From: Anaerobiospirillum sp. NML120449 | Lineage (GTDB): Bacteria; Pseudomonadota; Gammaproteobacteria; Enterobacterales; Succinivibrionaceae | DNA length: 44,648 nt | NCBI RefSeq assembly: GCF_023051105.1 | Contig: NZ_JALKIL010000040.1 | Coordinates: forward strand, 1 to 44,648 | Direction of reading: 5' to 3' | Part shown: piece after piece, positions 17,680 to 27,110 of the stretch | Position numbering within the stretch: position 1 is the first letter of the stretch | Layout: each line of letters begins with the position of its first letter | The notes under the pieces: model-generated | What the model saw: the letters and a program-made list of their open reading frames with translations, nothing else | Told to the model about the DNA's origin: nothing | Database searches by the model: none | Position numbers and translations under genes: made by a program

Positions 17680-18867
17680 TTAGAAAATGTCCATGGCGCC
17701 TGGATCGCCTGCAGCGTTGTTACCTGCCGGCTGTGGGCTCTGCTGACCTGGCTGCTGACCTGGCTGCTGGCCTGGCTGCTGGCCTGGCTGCTGGCCTGGC
17801 TGCTGACCTGGCTGCTGAGCTGGAGCCTGTTCCGGGGCTGGTGCAGGTGCAGGTGCAGGTGCCGGTGCGGCGCCCTGCTGGGCTGGCTGCTGGGCAGGTT
17901 GCTGGACTGGACGGCCATCAGGGCCTATCTGCATTGGACCTGTTGCATTACCAAGAGACTTGTCAACGGCTGCGCCTGCGGTACCGGTGTTCACACCACC
18001 TGAAGCGCCGACAGGACGACCATCAGGGCCAATGCTGGCTGGACCGCCGCCTGGAGCAAATGGCATAACCTCAGGTGGAGGAGCCTTTTCAGGCTTTTCT
18101 TCCTTAACTGTCTCCTCAACCACTACTGGCTTAGGAGCGTTTGGATCGATGACCTCTTCCTCATCTTCCTTGAGGTTGTAGTCCTTAGGTGCATAGCCCT
18201 CCGGCTCACGGCCCATATAGTCAGGCAGATAAGTACGCTCACCACGCCATGCACGGTTGTAATTCTGACAGCTCTGCACGAGAGCATCTGAGTGCTCCAT
18301 AAAACCGGCCAGAGGAACTTCGTAAACACGAACCTTGGCTGTTGCACCCTGCAGCAGAGCAATCTTGAGGGTGCCACCCTCACGCATCTGCAGGAAAAGA
18401 TCACTTAAGGAGCGCTCCTGATTTTCTGTAAGAGGAGCGAAAAGAATACGGTTACGGCCAGCAAGGTCGCCGCGCAGGGAGTATTCCTGACCCTTGTCGA
18501 CAACGAAACGGGCAAATACGAAATCATTGACTGAGTCAAACAGACGGATATCGAGGCTGTTGACTCTCAGCTCCATCAGGGGAGTTGGATTCTGCAGCAT
18601 ACAGCCTACCTTGAAAGTAAAGCTGTCAATCATGCTGCGGTTAATCTTGATGCCCAGAGTATGGTGCAGTACGGCTTCCTTGATGCTGATAAGCTTGGAG
18701 GCCGAACCCTTGTTATAGCTGTACTCAGGATCCTCAGTAAACTGCCAGCGGTTGGCGTCTGATACCTGAGGATCAGCGGCATGGACCGGAGCAGCAACAA
18801 AGCCCAGAAAACCACTGACCAGCAGGGCCAGTGATGTGGATGAAAGTTTACTAAATCTGTTGAGCAT
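17680..18867 (-). CDS. Exported protein with Pro/Gln/Ala-rich C-terminal tail
   Basis: 395 residues. A signal peptide of about 30 residues ends in APVHA. Residues about 31-230 form a globular domain of unknown family, with VGCMLQNPTPLMELRV, an LTENQERSLSDLFLQMREG segment and a late Cys in LVQSCQNY; two cysteines could pair. The pattern loosely recalls IalB-like secreted proteins, but I do not claim it. The remaining 160 residues are low complexity: an acidic/Pro hinge, Gly-rich segments with repeated GPDGRPV, then Ala-Pro and Gly-Gln-Gln-Pro repeats. Periplasmic or cell-surface location is inferred. serA lies upstream on the same strand, but a 270-base gap separates them. Confidence 0.75.
   Translation of the reverse strand: MLNRFSKLSSTSLALLVSGFLGFVAAPVHAADPQVSDANRWQFTEDPEYSYNKGSASKLISIKEAVLHHTLGIKINRSMIDSFTFKVGCMLQNPTPLMELRVNSLDIRLFDSVNDFVFARFVVDKGQEYSLRGDLAGRNRILFAPLTENQERSLSDLFLQMREGGTLKIALLQGATAKVRVYEVPLAGFMEHSDALVQSCQNYNRAWRGERTYLPDYMGREPEGYAPKDYNLKEDEEEVIDPNAPKPVVVEETVKEEKPEKAPPPEVMPFAPGGGPASIGPDGRPVGASGGVNTGTAGAAVDKSLGNATGPMQIGPDGRPVQQPAQQPAQQGAAPAPAPAPAPAPEQAPAQQPGQQPGQQPGQQPGQQPGQQPGQQSPQPAGNNAAGDPGAMDIF
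17746..17817 (-). repeat. 12-bp tandem repeat (x6) encoding Pro-Gly-Gln-Gln units
   Basis: Six consecutive 12-bp units of type (A/G)CCTGGCTGCTG encode four-residue repeats in the tail of the exported protein. The unit is a multiple of three, so copy-number change alters tail length without a frameshift. Confidence 0.9.
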
Positions 18868-19135
18868 GGCGCAGCTTCACTCTGGATAATCTACAAAATC
18901 CTGGGGTTACTCTGCTGCCGCTAAGCTGTACTGATCAGCTCACAACAGCGGTCACATCAGGACCAGCGGTGCAGATATGCCAAAAGCGCTGTTCACAGTT
19001 TTTTGACAGCTACAGACACGCTGTTGTGAAATTAACATTTCACCATGGCCGGTCGTAGTGTCCTGTGAGGGCAGCGCTTTTGCAGGAAAGGACCTGTTAT
19101 CTGACAGATGGGATTTAAAGCCCGTAGATATCAGC

Positions 19136-20368
19136 TTAGAACAGGATACGGCACTTGAGAGTACCTGGAATTTCCTTGAGTAATGGAACAATGGTCTCAG
19201 GGGTTTCTGAGTGAATATCCATCACTACGTAACCTACATCACCACTTGTTTGCAAGTACTGTGCCGCAAGGTTGATGTTCTGGCTGGCGAAGACTTCGTT
19301 AATCTTCTGCATGATGCCCGGTATGTTCTTGTGCACGTGCAGCAGACGGGATACAGAGGTACGCTTGGCTGGCAGAGAAACCTCAGGGAAGTTTACTGCA
19401 GTCAGGGTGGAACCATTATCAGAGTACAGAGCAAGCTTCTGGGCCACCTCAATACCGATGTTGCACTGAGCTTCCTCAGTAGCAGCGCCAATATGAGGAG
19501 TGAGAATGACATTGTCAAACTCACGCAGCGGTGACTTGAACTCATCGTTATTGGATGCAGGCTCAACAGGGAATACGTCAACAGCAGCACCGGCTACCTT
19601 TTTGGAGCGCAGGGCATCAGCAAGGGCATCAACATCAACTACAGTGCCACGTGCGGCATTGACGAAGAACACGCCATCCTTCATGCGGGCAAAGGCACTG
19701 GCATCAATCATGTTCTTTGTGTCATCGGTTTCTGGAACATGCAGAGTAACGATGTCGGCCTGAGCAAAGAGCTCATCAATGGTATCAACCTGACGGGCAT
19801 TGCCAAGGCTGAGCTTGTTCTCGATATCGTAGTAGATAACGGAAAGACCGAGGCCTTCAGCGATAATGCCTACCTGAGTACCAATGTGACCGTAACCGAT
19901 GATACCGAGGGTCTTGCCACGGGCCTCGAAACAGCCGTGTGCAACCTTGTTCCAGCCACCACGGTGCAGCAGGGCATTACGGGCAGGAACATCACGTAAC
20001 AGCTGGAGATACTCGCCTGTTACCAGCTCAGCTACAGAGCGGGTATTGGAAAAAGGAGCATTGAATACAGGAATACCGAGGCTGGCAGCAGTCTCAAGGT
20101 CTACCTGATTGGTACCGATACAGAAACAGCCGATACCGACAAGACGACGCGCGTGCTCCAGAACCTCCCTGGTCAGCTGAGTACGGGAGCGGATGCCAAT
20201 GAAGTGGACATTGGCAATCTTGTCGAGCAGCTCCTGACCATCGTAGGCCTTCTTGTCATACTCAACATTGTTGTAGCCGGCTTTCTTAAAGGTATCAACC
20301 GCACTTGGGTCTACGCCTTCCAGAAGCAGGATCTTAATCTTGTCTTTCTCCAGTGATAAAGCCTGCAT
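19136..20368 (-). CDS. serA: D-3-phosphoglycerate dehydrogenase
   Basis: First step of serine synthesis: 3-phosphoglycerate to 3-phosphohydroxypyruvate with NAD. 410 residues, the same length as E. coli SerA. Substrate-domain motif GIRSRTQLT, nucleotide-binding IIGYGHIGTQVG, catalytic NAARGTVVD (Arg), DVFPVEP (Glu) and LTPHIGAATEEAQ (His). The C-terminal ACT domain (about 335-410, VNEVF..NI.L..QYLQT) is the serine feedback site in E. coli. The start has AGAGAGGAA about 5 nt upstream. It lies between an exported protein and a DAHP synthase without operon-like spacing. Confidence 0.96.
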   Translation of the reverse strand: MQALSLEKDKIKILLLEGVDPSAVDTFKKAGYNNVEYDKKAYDGQELLDKIANVHFIGIRSRTQLTREVLEHARRLVGIGCFCIGTNQVDLETAASLGIPVFNAPFSNTRSVAELVTGEYLQLLRDVPARNALLHRGGWNKVAHGCFEARGKTLGIIGYGHIGTQVGIIAEGLGLSVIYYDIENKLSLGNARQVDTIDELFAQADIVTLHVPETDDTKNMIDASAFARMKDGVFFVNAARGTVVDVDALADALRSKKVAGAAVDVFPVEPASNNDEFKSPLREFDNVILTPHIGAATEEAQCNIGIEVAQKLALYSDNGSTLTAVNFPEVSLPAKRTSVSRLLHVHKNIPGIMQKINEVFASQNINLAAQYLQTSGDVGYVVMDIHSETPETIVPLLKEIPGTLKCRILF

Positions 20369-20879
20369 GTGTTCCTCTCTAATGCCGTGTTATCTCCCTC
20401 TGGCCTGACAGCCATGAAGGGGCTGAATTGTTTCTCTTGCCCGCCCTGACTGTGCAGCCATGTACGGGCTCTGTGAAAATCAGTAGTCAGTCTAGCAAAT
20501 TATCAATGTAAATAAGTACTGACCGGTAATATCTGTAACCCTTTGGACAGCTCCTGAAACTGACTGCAGCAGGTGCTGCTGCACCAACAATCGGCGGTGC
20601 TGCAGAGCAGCTGTACTGCGTCACTGGCTGCAGCGACCATCAGTGCTGCAGAGCAGCTGTGCTGCTTACCTGCCGTGGCGTGCCGTATGCACTGCGTAAA
20701 GGCTGTTTTTCAGGGCTTTTTGCAGCCTGCCCAGCGTGCATACAAACGATTGTGGGGGCCCAAAAACTATATAAGCCTGGCTTGGTCAAAGTCAGGCTTA
20801 TGAGTGTTCGACTAAAAGGACAGGCATAGAAGAGTGATGCTCACCGACATCATCCCCTTAATACCTGAGGGGGCTGCCC
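20369..20879. other. Spacer between DAHP synthase gene and serA
   Basis: No gene seen. An 18-bp direct repeat (GTGCTGCAGAGCAGCTGT) occurs at about 20597 and 20642. A hairpin ATAAGCCTG/CAGGCTTAT (20771-20779 / 20793-20801) downstream of the minus-strand DAHP synthase gene lacks a T-tract but may stabilise or end its transcript. Confidence 0.5.
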
Positions 20880-21992
20880 CTACTGTGCTTTGTTACGGGC
20901 ACGGCGTGCCAGCACGGCCTCGTTAAGCTCGGCAAGCATGGCTTCGGTATCTTCAAAGCCTACGCAGGCGTCAGTTACAGACTGGCCGTATACGAGCTTG
21001 GACAGGTCTTCGCACAGATCCTGACGGCCCTCAACAATGTTGCTTTCGATCATTACGCCGAAAATCTTGTTGGAACCGGAAGAAATCTGGGTAGCAACAT
21101 CATGGCAGACATCAAGCTGCTTCTTGAACTGCTTGGAGCTGTTAGAGTGTGAGAAGTCGATCATCACGGACTCTGGCAGCTTTGCAGCCTTTAACAGCTC
21201 GCAGGCCTGAGCTACGGCTACTGAGTGGTAGTTTGGCTCCTTGCCGCCGCGCAGAATGATGTGACAGTCATCGTTACCACGGGTATGAGCGATAGCTACG
21301 TGACCCATCTTGGTAACAGTCATGAAGGTATGTTCGTGCTGGGCTGCAACAACAGCATCTACAGCAATGCGGGTGGAACCATCGGTGGCATTCTTAAAGC
21401 CTATAGGGCATGACATGCCTGAGGACAGCTCACGGTGAATCTGTGACTCGGTGGTACGGGCACCGATAGCACCCCATGAGATCAGCTCATCAATGTACTG
21501 AGGAGAGATCATGTCGAGGAACTCGGTAGCTGCAGGAACGCCCATGGCATTGACATCTACCAGCAGCTTGCGGGCAATACGCAGGCCGTTGTTGATATCA
21601 AAGGAGCTGTCCATACGAGGATCGTTGATAAGACCCTTCCAGCCCACAGTAGTTCTAGGCTTCTCGAAGTATACGCGCATGATAACTTCGAGCTGATCGG
21701 CGTACTTCTGACGTAATGGCAGCAGGCGCTGAGCGTAGTCAATGGCAGCTACAGGATCGTGAATGGAGCAAGGGCCGGTAATGACTACAAGACGGTCATC
21801 CTGACCGCGCATGATATTGTGAATGTTGTTACGGGTATTAAATACGAGCTGGTCAGCTGACTCAGTGGTAGGGAACTTTTCGATAATAGCCACTGGTGGA
21901 AGTAAAGGTAACACGTTATTTATCCTTGTATCCACGATGCCGTCGCGGTAGAGAGGAGGCTGTGGAATCATTGGTTCATTAATCAGGTTCAT
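20880..21992 (-). CDS. aroG: 3-deoxy-7-phosphoheptulonate (DAHP) synthase, class I
   Basis: Condenses phosphoenolpyruvate and erythrose 4-phosphate, the first committed step to aromatic amino acids. 370 residues. Family motifs are ITGPCSIHD, FEKPRTTVGWKGLINDP, AIGARTTESQ, GFKNATDGS, LRGGKEPNY and MIDFSHSNSSK. I cannot say from sequence alone whether it is the Phe-, Tyr- or Trp-sensitive isoenzyme; aroG is used as a family symbol. Ribosome binding site AAGGCG lies directly before the start and overlaps the end of an upstream ORF encoding a Tyr-rich peptide. That arrangement implies translational coupling and regulation by aromatic amino acid supply. Confidence 0.95.
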   Translation of the reverse strand: MNLINEPMIPQPPLYRDGIVDTRINNVLPLLPPVAIIEKFPTTESADQLVFNTRNNIHNIMRGQDDRLVVITGPCSIHDPVAAIDYAQRLLPLRQKYADQLEVIMRVYFEKPRTTVGWKGLINDPRMDSSFDINNGLRIARKLLVDVNAMGVPAATEFLDMISPQYIDELISWGAIGARTTESQIHRELSSGMSCPIGFKNATDGSTRIAVDAVVAAQHEHTFMTVTKMGHVAIAHTRGNDDCHIILRGGKEPNYHSVAVAQACELLKAAKLPESVMIDFSHSNSSKQFKKQLDVCHDVATQISSGSNKIFGVMIESNIVEGRQDLCEDLSKLVYGQSVTDACVGFEDTEAMLAELNEAVLARRARNKAQ

Positions 21993-22007
21993 GGTTAAAA
22001 CGCCTTA

Positions 22008-22166
22008 TTAGTAGTTGTAGTTAAAGTAATACCAGTAGTGATAACGAGCAGCGGATCCAAAGCTAAATCGGCCAGTGTCAGCGACACCGTTGTTCATTGA
22101 GATAACGTCTGATCTGCGACTGCAGTGTGCAGCGGCAGGCAAATTATTAAGATTGCGTGCTTTCAT
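22008..22166 (-). CDS. Tyr-rich upstream ORF (candidate leader peptide of DAHP synthase)
   Basis: 52 codons from ATG 22166, or 29 codons from ATG 22097 in the same frame. The peptide ends RYHYWYYFNYNY and then two stop codons (TAA TAA). The last 29 residues contain six Tyr, three Phe and one Trp. AAGGA lies 12 nt before the 22166 ATG; the 22097 ATG has no clear ribosome binding site. Only 15 bases separate its stop from the DAHP synthase ATG, and the synthase ribosome binding site starts within the second stop. A classical terminator cannot fit in that gap, so control would act through ribosome stalling or termination at the synthase start. The high density of aromatic codons immediately before an aromatic-pathway gene makes chance unlikely. 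Confidence 0.75.
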   Translation of the reverse strand: MKARNLNNLPAAAHCSRRSDVISMNNGVADTGRFSFGSAARYHYWYYFNYNY

Positions 22167-23450
22167 CTGTTATTCAGGTCCTTTCCGCAAAAACGGTCCG
22201 GGCCATGCCTTTTAGTCTGATTGGATTACTGACCACCAGGGCTCCCTGCATGCTCTCAAAGAGAATCAGGAGAGTATTGCAGCCTCAATGGCCTTGTCGT
22301 CGTCACTTCTGATACAGCCTTACTCAACTTTCCAATGATTTGTTACAAGGAAAGATTATGGCCCTGACGGGCCGCCCTCAGTTTCCTGGATACTGGCAGT
22401 TAACGCCTGTCCGGGACTGCTGTCTGCACTGTTCCCGGCTCCGGGAGCACTGTGCACTGGTGCTGCAGAAAAAACAAAGGCCCATAAAAGGCCCGATGAG
22501 CACCATTATGTTGCTGTTTGACAGTCAGCCTGACATGACAGGAGCTGATCAGAAATATCTGCACAGTTACCTGTACCGTCCTCAATGCTTTGGAAACACT
22601 ACTGGTTTTTGGAGAACAGTGACAGTTGTGCTCTGCAGAATATGTATCCATTGTATGACCATGATCTGAAAGTAACAAGCCGCCCGCCCTATTTAGCCAT
22701 GACCAGGCCCCTTTATCGCACCTTTTTGACGCACAAATCACGTACCATAACCATGCACGGCCACAAAGTGCACCACAACAATGCGACCGTGCAGCCCCCA
22801 CATCACTGTGCCCTGGCAATACTGAGCGCCCCTCCCGTCCCTCAGGCGGTGTACTCCTCTCTTCTCCAGCGGCACTGGCGCAGCAGCTCAGCCTCTGGTC
22901 CTGGAACCGCAGCAGCTCAGCCTCTGGTCCTGGCACAGGCACTGGCAGGAGGCAGCAAGCTGCAATGTCCGAAAATGCATTGACATGCCCACATGTGTGC
23001 TGACACGGTACACTCAGCGCATCAGCTTCATGCTGTTCATCAAGATCGCAGTAGCTTTGGGGGCTGCATTTTCCCCTGGAGACAGATACATATATGCTGT
23101 CCAGCCCCGTGGCATCGACACCTGTCAATATGCCTTTGCGCGGCCCGGGAAACAAAATTACAGGTATATGAAAAAGAATCAGCTGTGTACTTGCATAGCA
23201 CAAACGGTATTGATACAATTTACCTGAAGCACTTGGGCTGCAGTTCGGAATGCGGATTCTGGCTGCAGCTTTAAAATTTTATGGGCCCTGCAAAATAAAT
23301 ATGGCCTGTATATCAGCTTTATCAAGGCAGTCTCTACAGACTCTGACCAGCACTTGCGGGACCATCATGGTCCTTTTTCTTTGCCTGCTTTATGTATCTA
23401 TCAAACACATGATAACGCCCATATTTATGCTGTTTTGACAAGCAACAGGC
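22167..23450. other. Long spacer between DAHP synthase leader and terminator
   Basis: No gene supported. A minus-strand open frame of 272 codons (22400-23218) exists but is Cys/His/Arg-rich and matches nothing I recognise; part of it is a 24-bp direct repeat at about 22890 and 22922. The promoter for the leader ORF should lie in 22167-22330, but I see no clean -35/-10 pair there. Confidence 0.4.
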
Positions 23451-23504
23451 AAAAAAAATACCGCCCCTGTTACTGCATGTACAGTTCAGGGGCGGTATTT
23501 TTTA
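23451..23504. terminator. Strong bidirectional terminator
   Basis: ATACCGCCCCTG / CAGGGGCGGTAT with an 8-A run on the left and 6-T run on the right. It lies 220 bases beyond the minus-strand acetyltransferase gene and can serve it. No plus-strand gene is visible upstream. Confidence 0.85.
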
Positions 23505-23726
23505 GTGCCGGGCCCGGTCGCACCTCAGGACGGCCCGGCTGTGACATGGCATGGTATGGCGCGGCCTGGCATGGTGTGCGGACTGGTGTATTACGCTGTT
23601 ACGACAGCATGGCACCTTTTCGTCGCTGCTGCTCAGCTGAGCTTTATACTGCGTCTGTCAGCGCTGACCTGACGCGAGCAGCTATCAGACATAATAATTC
23701 AGACATCAGACTTTAGCTGTCTGCCA

Positions 23727-24209
23727 TTAAACATTGGCGAGGTTCATCAGGGACTCACCAGAGAAGCGGTAGGTGGTCCAGTCATCCATAACCTTGCAGC
23801 CAAGTTTGGTGTAGAAGTTAATGGCATTGGTGTTCCAGTCCAGACATGCCAGCTCCAGACGGCCACAGTTACGGGACAGGGCAATCTGAGCCAGAGAGTG
23901 CAGCAGGAACTTGCCATAGCCCAGCTTGCGGTACTCAGGGATTACAAAGAGATCCTCAAGGTAGATACCGCCCTTGCCAAGGAAAGTGGAGAAGTTGTAG
24001 AAGAAGAGCGCAAAGCCCACTTCGTTTTCGTTGGAGTCCAGTGCAAAGATAACATCAGCTACCTTGCGGTCAAAAAGCCATTCGGTGAGCAGCTCAGGAG
24101 TTGCGGAAACCTCGCCTTCGAGGTGCTCAAAATGAGCCAGATCCTTGATGAATTTAAGGATAAGAGGCACATCTTCAACAGTGGCAAAACGGTAAGTCTT
24201 ATCAGCCAT
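23727..24209 (-). CDS. GNAT-family N-acetyltransferase, diamine/polyamine acetyltransferase-like
   Basis: 160 residues, a single GNAT domain. The acetyl-CoA loop lies in YLEDLFVIPEYRKLGYGKFLL, with R/KxxGxG recognisable. ACLDWNTNAINFYTKLGCKVMDDWTTYR at the end is the pattern of spermidine/spermine acetyltransferases (SSAT-like), whose conserved WN..AINFY region it matches. The N-terminal VEDVPLILKFIKDLAHFEH also fits that subgroup. Substrate is inferred from family similarity only. AGGAG lies 6 nt before the start. The gene stands alone. Confidence 0.8.
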   Translation of the reverse strand: MADKTYRFATVEDVPLILKFIKDLAHFEHLEGEVSATPELLTEWLFDRKVADVIFALDSNENEVGFALFFYNFSTFLGKGGIYLEDLFVIPEYRKLGYGKFLLHSLAQIALSRNCGRLELACLDWNTNAINFYTKLGCKVMDDWTTYRFSGESLMNLANV

Positions 24210-24706
24210 AATTAACTCCTGTCAGTTGACCCGGTTAACAAATCCGCAACAGCATGAAAGCCGTCCGGTCCTTACTCCTATCTTACTCCCAAAGCCAGGA
24301 TGCTGATATCGCACCACAGTTGCATAATTACAAAAGTGTTATCTGCGTCATATCCCTGCCCGCCTGAGCTTTCCATACTGAATACCAGCCAGTCAGCTCA
24401 CAATGGTCCACGGTGAAGCCTCATAAGAATAAACGGCTAAGGCGGGCCTTAAGGCCTCTCAGGCAGAGGCCATCTTGAGCAAAGCAGCCAAGGTCTGGCT
24501 CTGCGGCGGGGCAGAGCATGGCGCAGCCATGTGCGTGGTTAAGCGCATGGGTTCAGGCCATGGCCAGGCTGACCTGCAGGCAGACTGACGGGCAGCAGGA
24601 CTCAGGTTCAGGCGGTCCCGCCACTCCAGCCAGCATGACATGACAGCCGGATGCAGCAGGTAGCCCGGCTGCCTGCAGGGCATCTGGTGCTGTGGGCCTG
24701 AAACGG
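24210..24706. other. Spacer between acetyltransferase and exonuclease genes
   Basis: No gene seen. The region is GC-rich, with short CAGGC/GCCTGC repeats near 24550-24680. Confidence 0.4.
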
Positions 24707-24743
24707 CACGGGGCGCTGTCCTCAAAGAGAACAGCGCCCCGTG
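24707..24743. terminator. Perfect 13-bp hairpin downstream of exonuclease gene
   Basis: CACGGGGCGCTGT (24707-24719) and its exact complement (24731-24743), with an 11-base loop. It lies about 70 bases past the minus-strand stop at 24811. No T-run follows on either strand, so it may be a weak terminator or a transcript-stabilising structure. Confidence 0.5.
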
Positions 24744-24810
24744 TTATGCAGCGTGAACCTGCGGCCACTTTGCCATCAGCCTGCTGATGCTTCAGCTGCT
24801 CTTACAGCTG

Positions 24811-25623
24811 TTACAGCTCGAGGGTCAGGTTGACCGGGCAGTGGTCGGAACCAAAGACATCCTTTTCAATGGAGGCGTCCTTGATGCAGTCCTTAAGCTC
24901 ATCGGAGACGAAGAAGTAATCGATTCTCCATCCTACGTTCTTGGCGCGGGCCTGCATCTTGTAGGACCACCATGAATAATGACCTTCCTCATTTCCTTTG
25001 ATGTGGCGGAAAGTGTCGACATAGCCTGCTGAGGTGAACATGTCGAGGAAGTCACGCTCAATCTGCAGGAATCCGGTAGTATTCTTGTTTGTCTTTGGAC
25101 GGGCAAGGTCTATCTCATGGTGTGCAATATTAAAATCGCCGCACACAACAATAGGCTTGCTCTTGCGCAGTTCCTGAGCATACTTAAAGAAACTATCAAA
25201 GAAACCCATTTTATACGGGACTCGCTTAAACTCTCCTTTGATAGGCTTACCATTCTCATCTAAAACCTCGGCGCCACCATTTGGGAAGTAGCCGTTGAAG
25301 AAGTGGAACTTCTCAAACTCAAGGTGGACAATACGGCCCTCACCCTGAAACTCAGGATCAGGCAACTCAATCTCTACAGATAACGGCTTGATACGGGAAA
25401 ATACGGCAGTGCCGGAGTAACCCTTCTTGACCTTGGAGCTGGCAAAGAAGCTCTCATAGCCCTCTTTATTGACAATAGCTTCAGGGATCTGCTCTTTTTC
25501 AGCCTTGGTTTCCTGAAGTCCAATGACATCATACTTATCCTGAGCAAACCACTCCTGCCATTCAGGCTTGGCAGCCACTGCACGAATGCCGTTGACATTC
25601 CAAGAAGCAAGCTTTATTTCCAT
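24811..25623 (-). CDS. xthA: Exodeoxyribonuclease III / class II AP endonuclease
   Basis: Cuts at abasic sites during base-excision repair and has 3'-5' exonuclease activity. 270 residues from ATG 25623, following GGGGGA; an upstream ATG at 25698 would add 25 non-conserved residues. Motifs: LASWNVNGIRA, the metal-binding LQETK, the FFNGYFPNG segment, GDFNIAHHEIDL, WWSYKMQARAKNVGWRIDYFF and catalytic SDHCPV. The WWSY...NVGWRIDY pattern places it closer to the ExoA/APE1 branch than to E. coli XthA. Single gene, no operon partner. Confidence 0.93.
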   Translation of the reverse strand: MEIKLASWNVNGIRAVAAKPEWQEWFAQDKYDVIGLQETKAEKEQIPEAIVNKEGYESFFASSKVKKGYSGTAVFSRIKPLSVEIELPDPEFQGEGRIVHLEFEKFHFFNGYFPNGGAEVLDENGKPIKGEFKRVPYKMGFFDSFFKYAQELRKSKPIVVCGDFNIAHHEIDLARPKTNKNTTGFLQIERDFLDMFTSAGYVDTFRHIKGNEEGHYSWWSYKMQARAKNVGWRIDYFFVSDELKDCIKDASIEKDVFGSDHCPVNLTLEL

Positions 25624-26123
25624 CAGTCCCCCTGACTTCAATGACACTGTAATGTGTACGGAACACAGCAAGTGCTGCCTGATGAAAACGTGCATCAATA
25701 CCTGTAATGATGTCGTGCCAGTGGCTCACTGTCTGTGTCTGCATGTGTTATCTGTACGCTCTGCACCGCTAACAGCCAAAGTTCATGACATATACCGGTT
25801 CAGATCGCGCATATCATACCAGGCAAAACATGACTGATCTCACAGCAGTCACCATGGTGCAAAAAAATATCTATCATACCTGCCACAAAGGCCGCAAAAA
25901 TCGCCGCCACTACCTCCATCCTGCTCTGATTTGTCACCATAATCCCAAACCTCCGGTAACAGCCCCGGCGCCCCACTGAAGACACAGCTGCAGACGGTGG
26001 AGTACATCAGTGAGGTTACGGTATGTCTAATACGGACATATAATGAGCCTTATCAGCTCACAGCCATACTCAGAAGTGCCTCAGACACCATTTCCGGGTA
26101 AGGCCTGCAATGGAGACAATTCT
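25624..26123. other. Spacer between divergent exonuclease and ybaK genes
   Basis: Must contain promoters for both divergent genes. I see no clear additional gene. The first 81 bases before the preferred ybaK start are in frame with it and could be coding if the earlier ATG at 26043 is used. Confidence 0.4.
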
Positions 26124-26594
26124 GTGAAAACACCGGCTCTGGACTTTCTGGTCAAAAACAAAATCTCTTTTAAAGAATATGAGTATGTCAGCGACAATCA
26201 TGACTTTGGCCGCCATGCTGCTCAGGCCCTTAACATGGATGAGCATAAGGTCTTCAAAACTATCATCCTCCATCATGACAAAACATATGTGACCTGCATT
26301 GTTCCGGTATCAGGAAGAATCTCCCTCAAGGCCGCCGCCCGCACTGCAAAGCTCAAGGACCTTGAGACCACTGATCCCCAGACTGCGCAGCGTGTCACCG
26401 GCTATGTGGTTGGCGGAATCAGCCCTTTTGGCCAGAAGCGTCGCACTGTTACCATTCTGGACTCCTCAGCTCTTGGACAGGATGAAATACTGGTCTCAGC
26501 AGGCAAACGCGGCATGTCGGTTGGTATCAGACCGGAGGATCTGATAAGACTGCTCGACGCCATCACGGGCGATGTGCTGGAAAAAACAGCCTGA
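26124..26594 (+). CDS. ybaK: Cys-tRNA(Pro)/Cys-tRNA(Cys) deacylase, YbaK/EbsC family
   Basis: Hydrolyses cysteine mischarged onto tRNA(Pro), a trans-editing activity. 156 residues from GTG 26124, which has GGAG 8 nt upstream and gives VKTPALDFLVKNKISF, aligning with the start of E. coli YbaK (159 residues). The ATG at 26043 would add 27 unconserved residues. The family signature VGGISPFGQKR is intact, as are HKVFKTIIL with the conserved Lys, and the late SAGKRGMSVGI segment. Single gene. Confidence 0.92.
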   Translation: MKTPALDFLVKNKISFKEYEYVSDNHDFGRHAAQALNMDEHKVFKTIILHHDKTYVTCIVPVSGRISLKAAARTAKLKDLETTDPQTAQRVTGYVVGGISPFGQKRRTVTILDSSALGQDEILVSAGKRGMSVGIRPEDLIRLLDAITGDVLEKTA

Positions 26595-27110
26595 CCGTCC
26601 CGGCTGCCTCTGCCAATGCCTCTGATTCTTAGCCTGCAGGCATACTATGCCTGTGCATCAGCCTCAGGCGGCGCCGCGAGACTGCCTGACGGTCAGGTCA
26701 ATGTCATCTGCATGACCTTCTGAGCGCAGCTGCATAGCAGCTGCATGGGCTTCTGATCACAGCTGCATGGCAGATGCATGTCCCTGTGTTCTCACAGGGG
26801 CATGCCTGCAGAGCGGCAATTGAGGCCAGGAACTGGCGACAATGAACTGGCGGCAATGAACTGGCGGCTATGTCCGACAGCCCGGCCTGTGAGCTTTTAA
26901 GGGATAAAGTGCTTGTGGCAGTTGCACGTAAGGGGCGGACCAATCGGCATTTACAGGAGCCTGAACGTGGTCTTTGACAGCACAGACAAAGGCTTAACAG
27001 TGCCGCCTTTGTGTTTATATCGCGGTGCGATCAGTGTTATGATGCAGGCCATGCCCTGCAAATACAGGGCTCCGTTTAATCATTTTTCGCTGCGGCGATA
27101 AGGAGTTTTT
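26595..27110. other. Spacer before Nif11-like gene
   Basis: No gene seen. Contains a short direct repeat (AATGAACTGGCGGC, about 26841 and 26856). The promoter of the Nif11-like gene is probably in 26960-27050; TATGAT at about 27040 could be its -10, but the -35 is poor. Confidence 0.4.

Noticed and set aside
22400..23218. 272-codon minus-strand ORF
   Set aside because: Cys/His/Arg-rich with an internal DNA repeat, no ribosome binding site, no recognisable domain; probably chance in GC-rich spacer.
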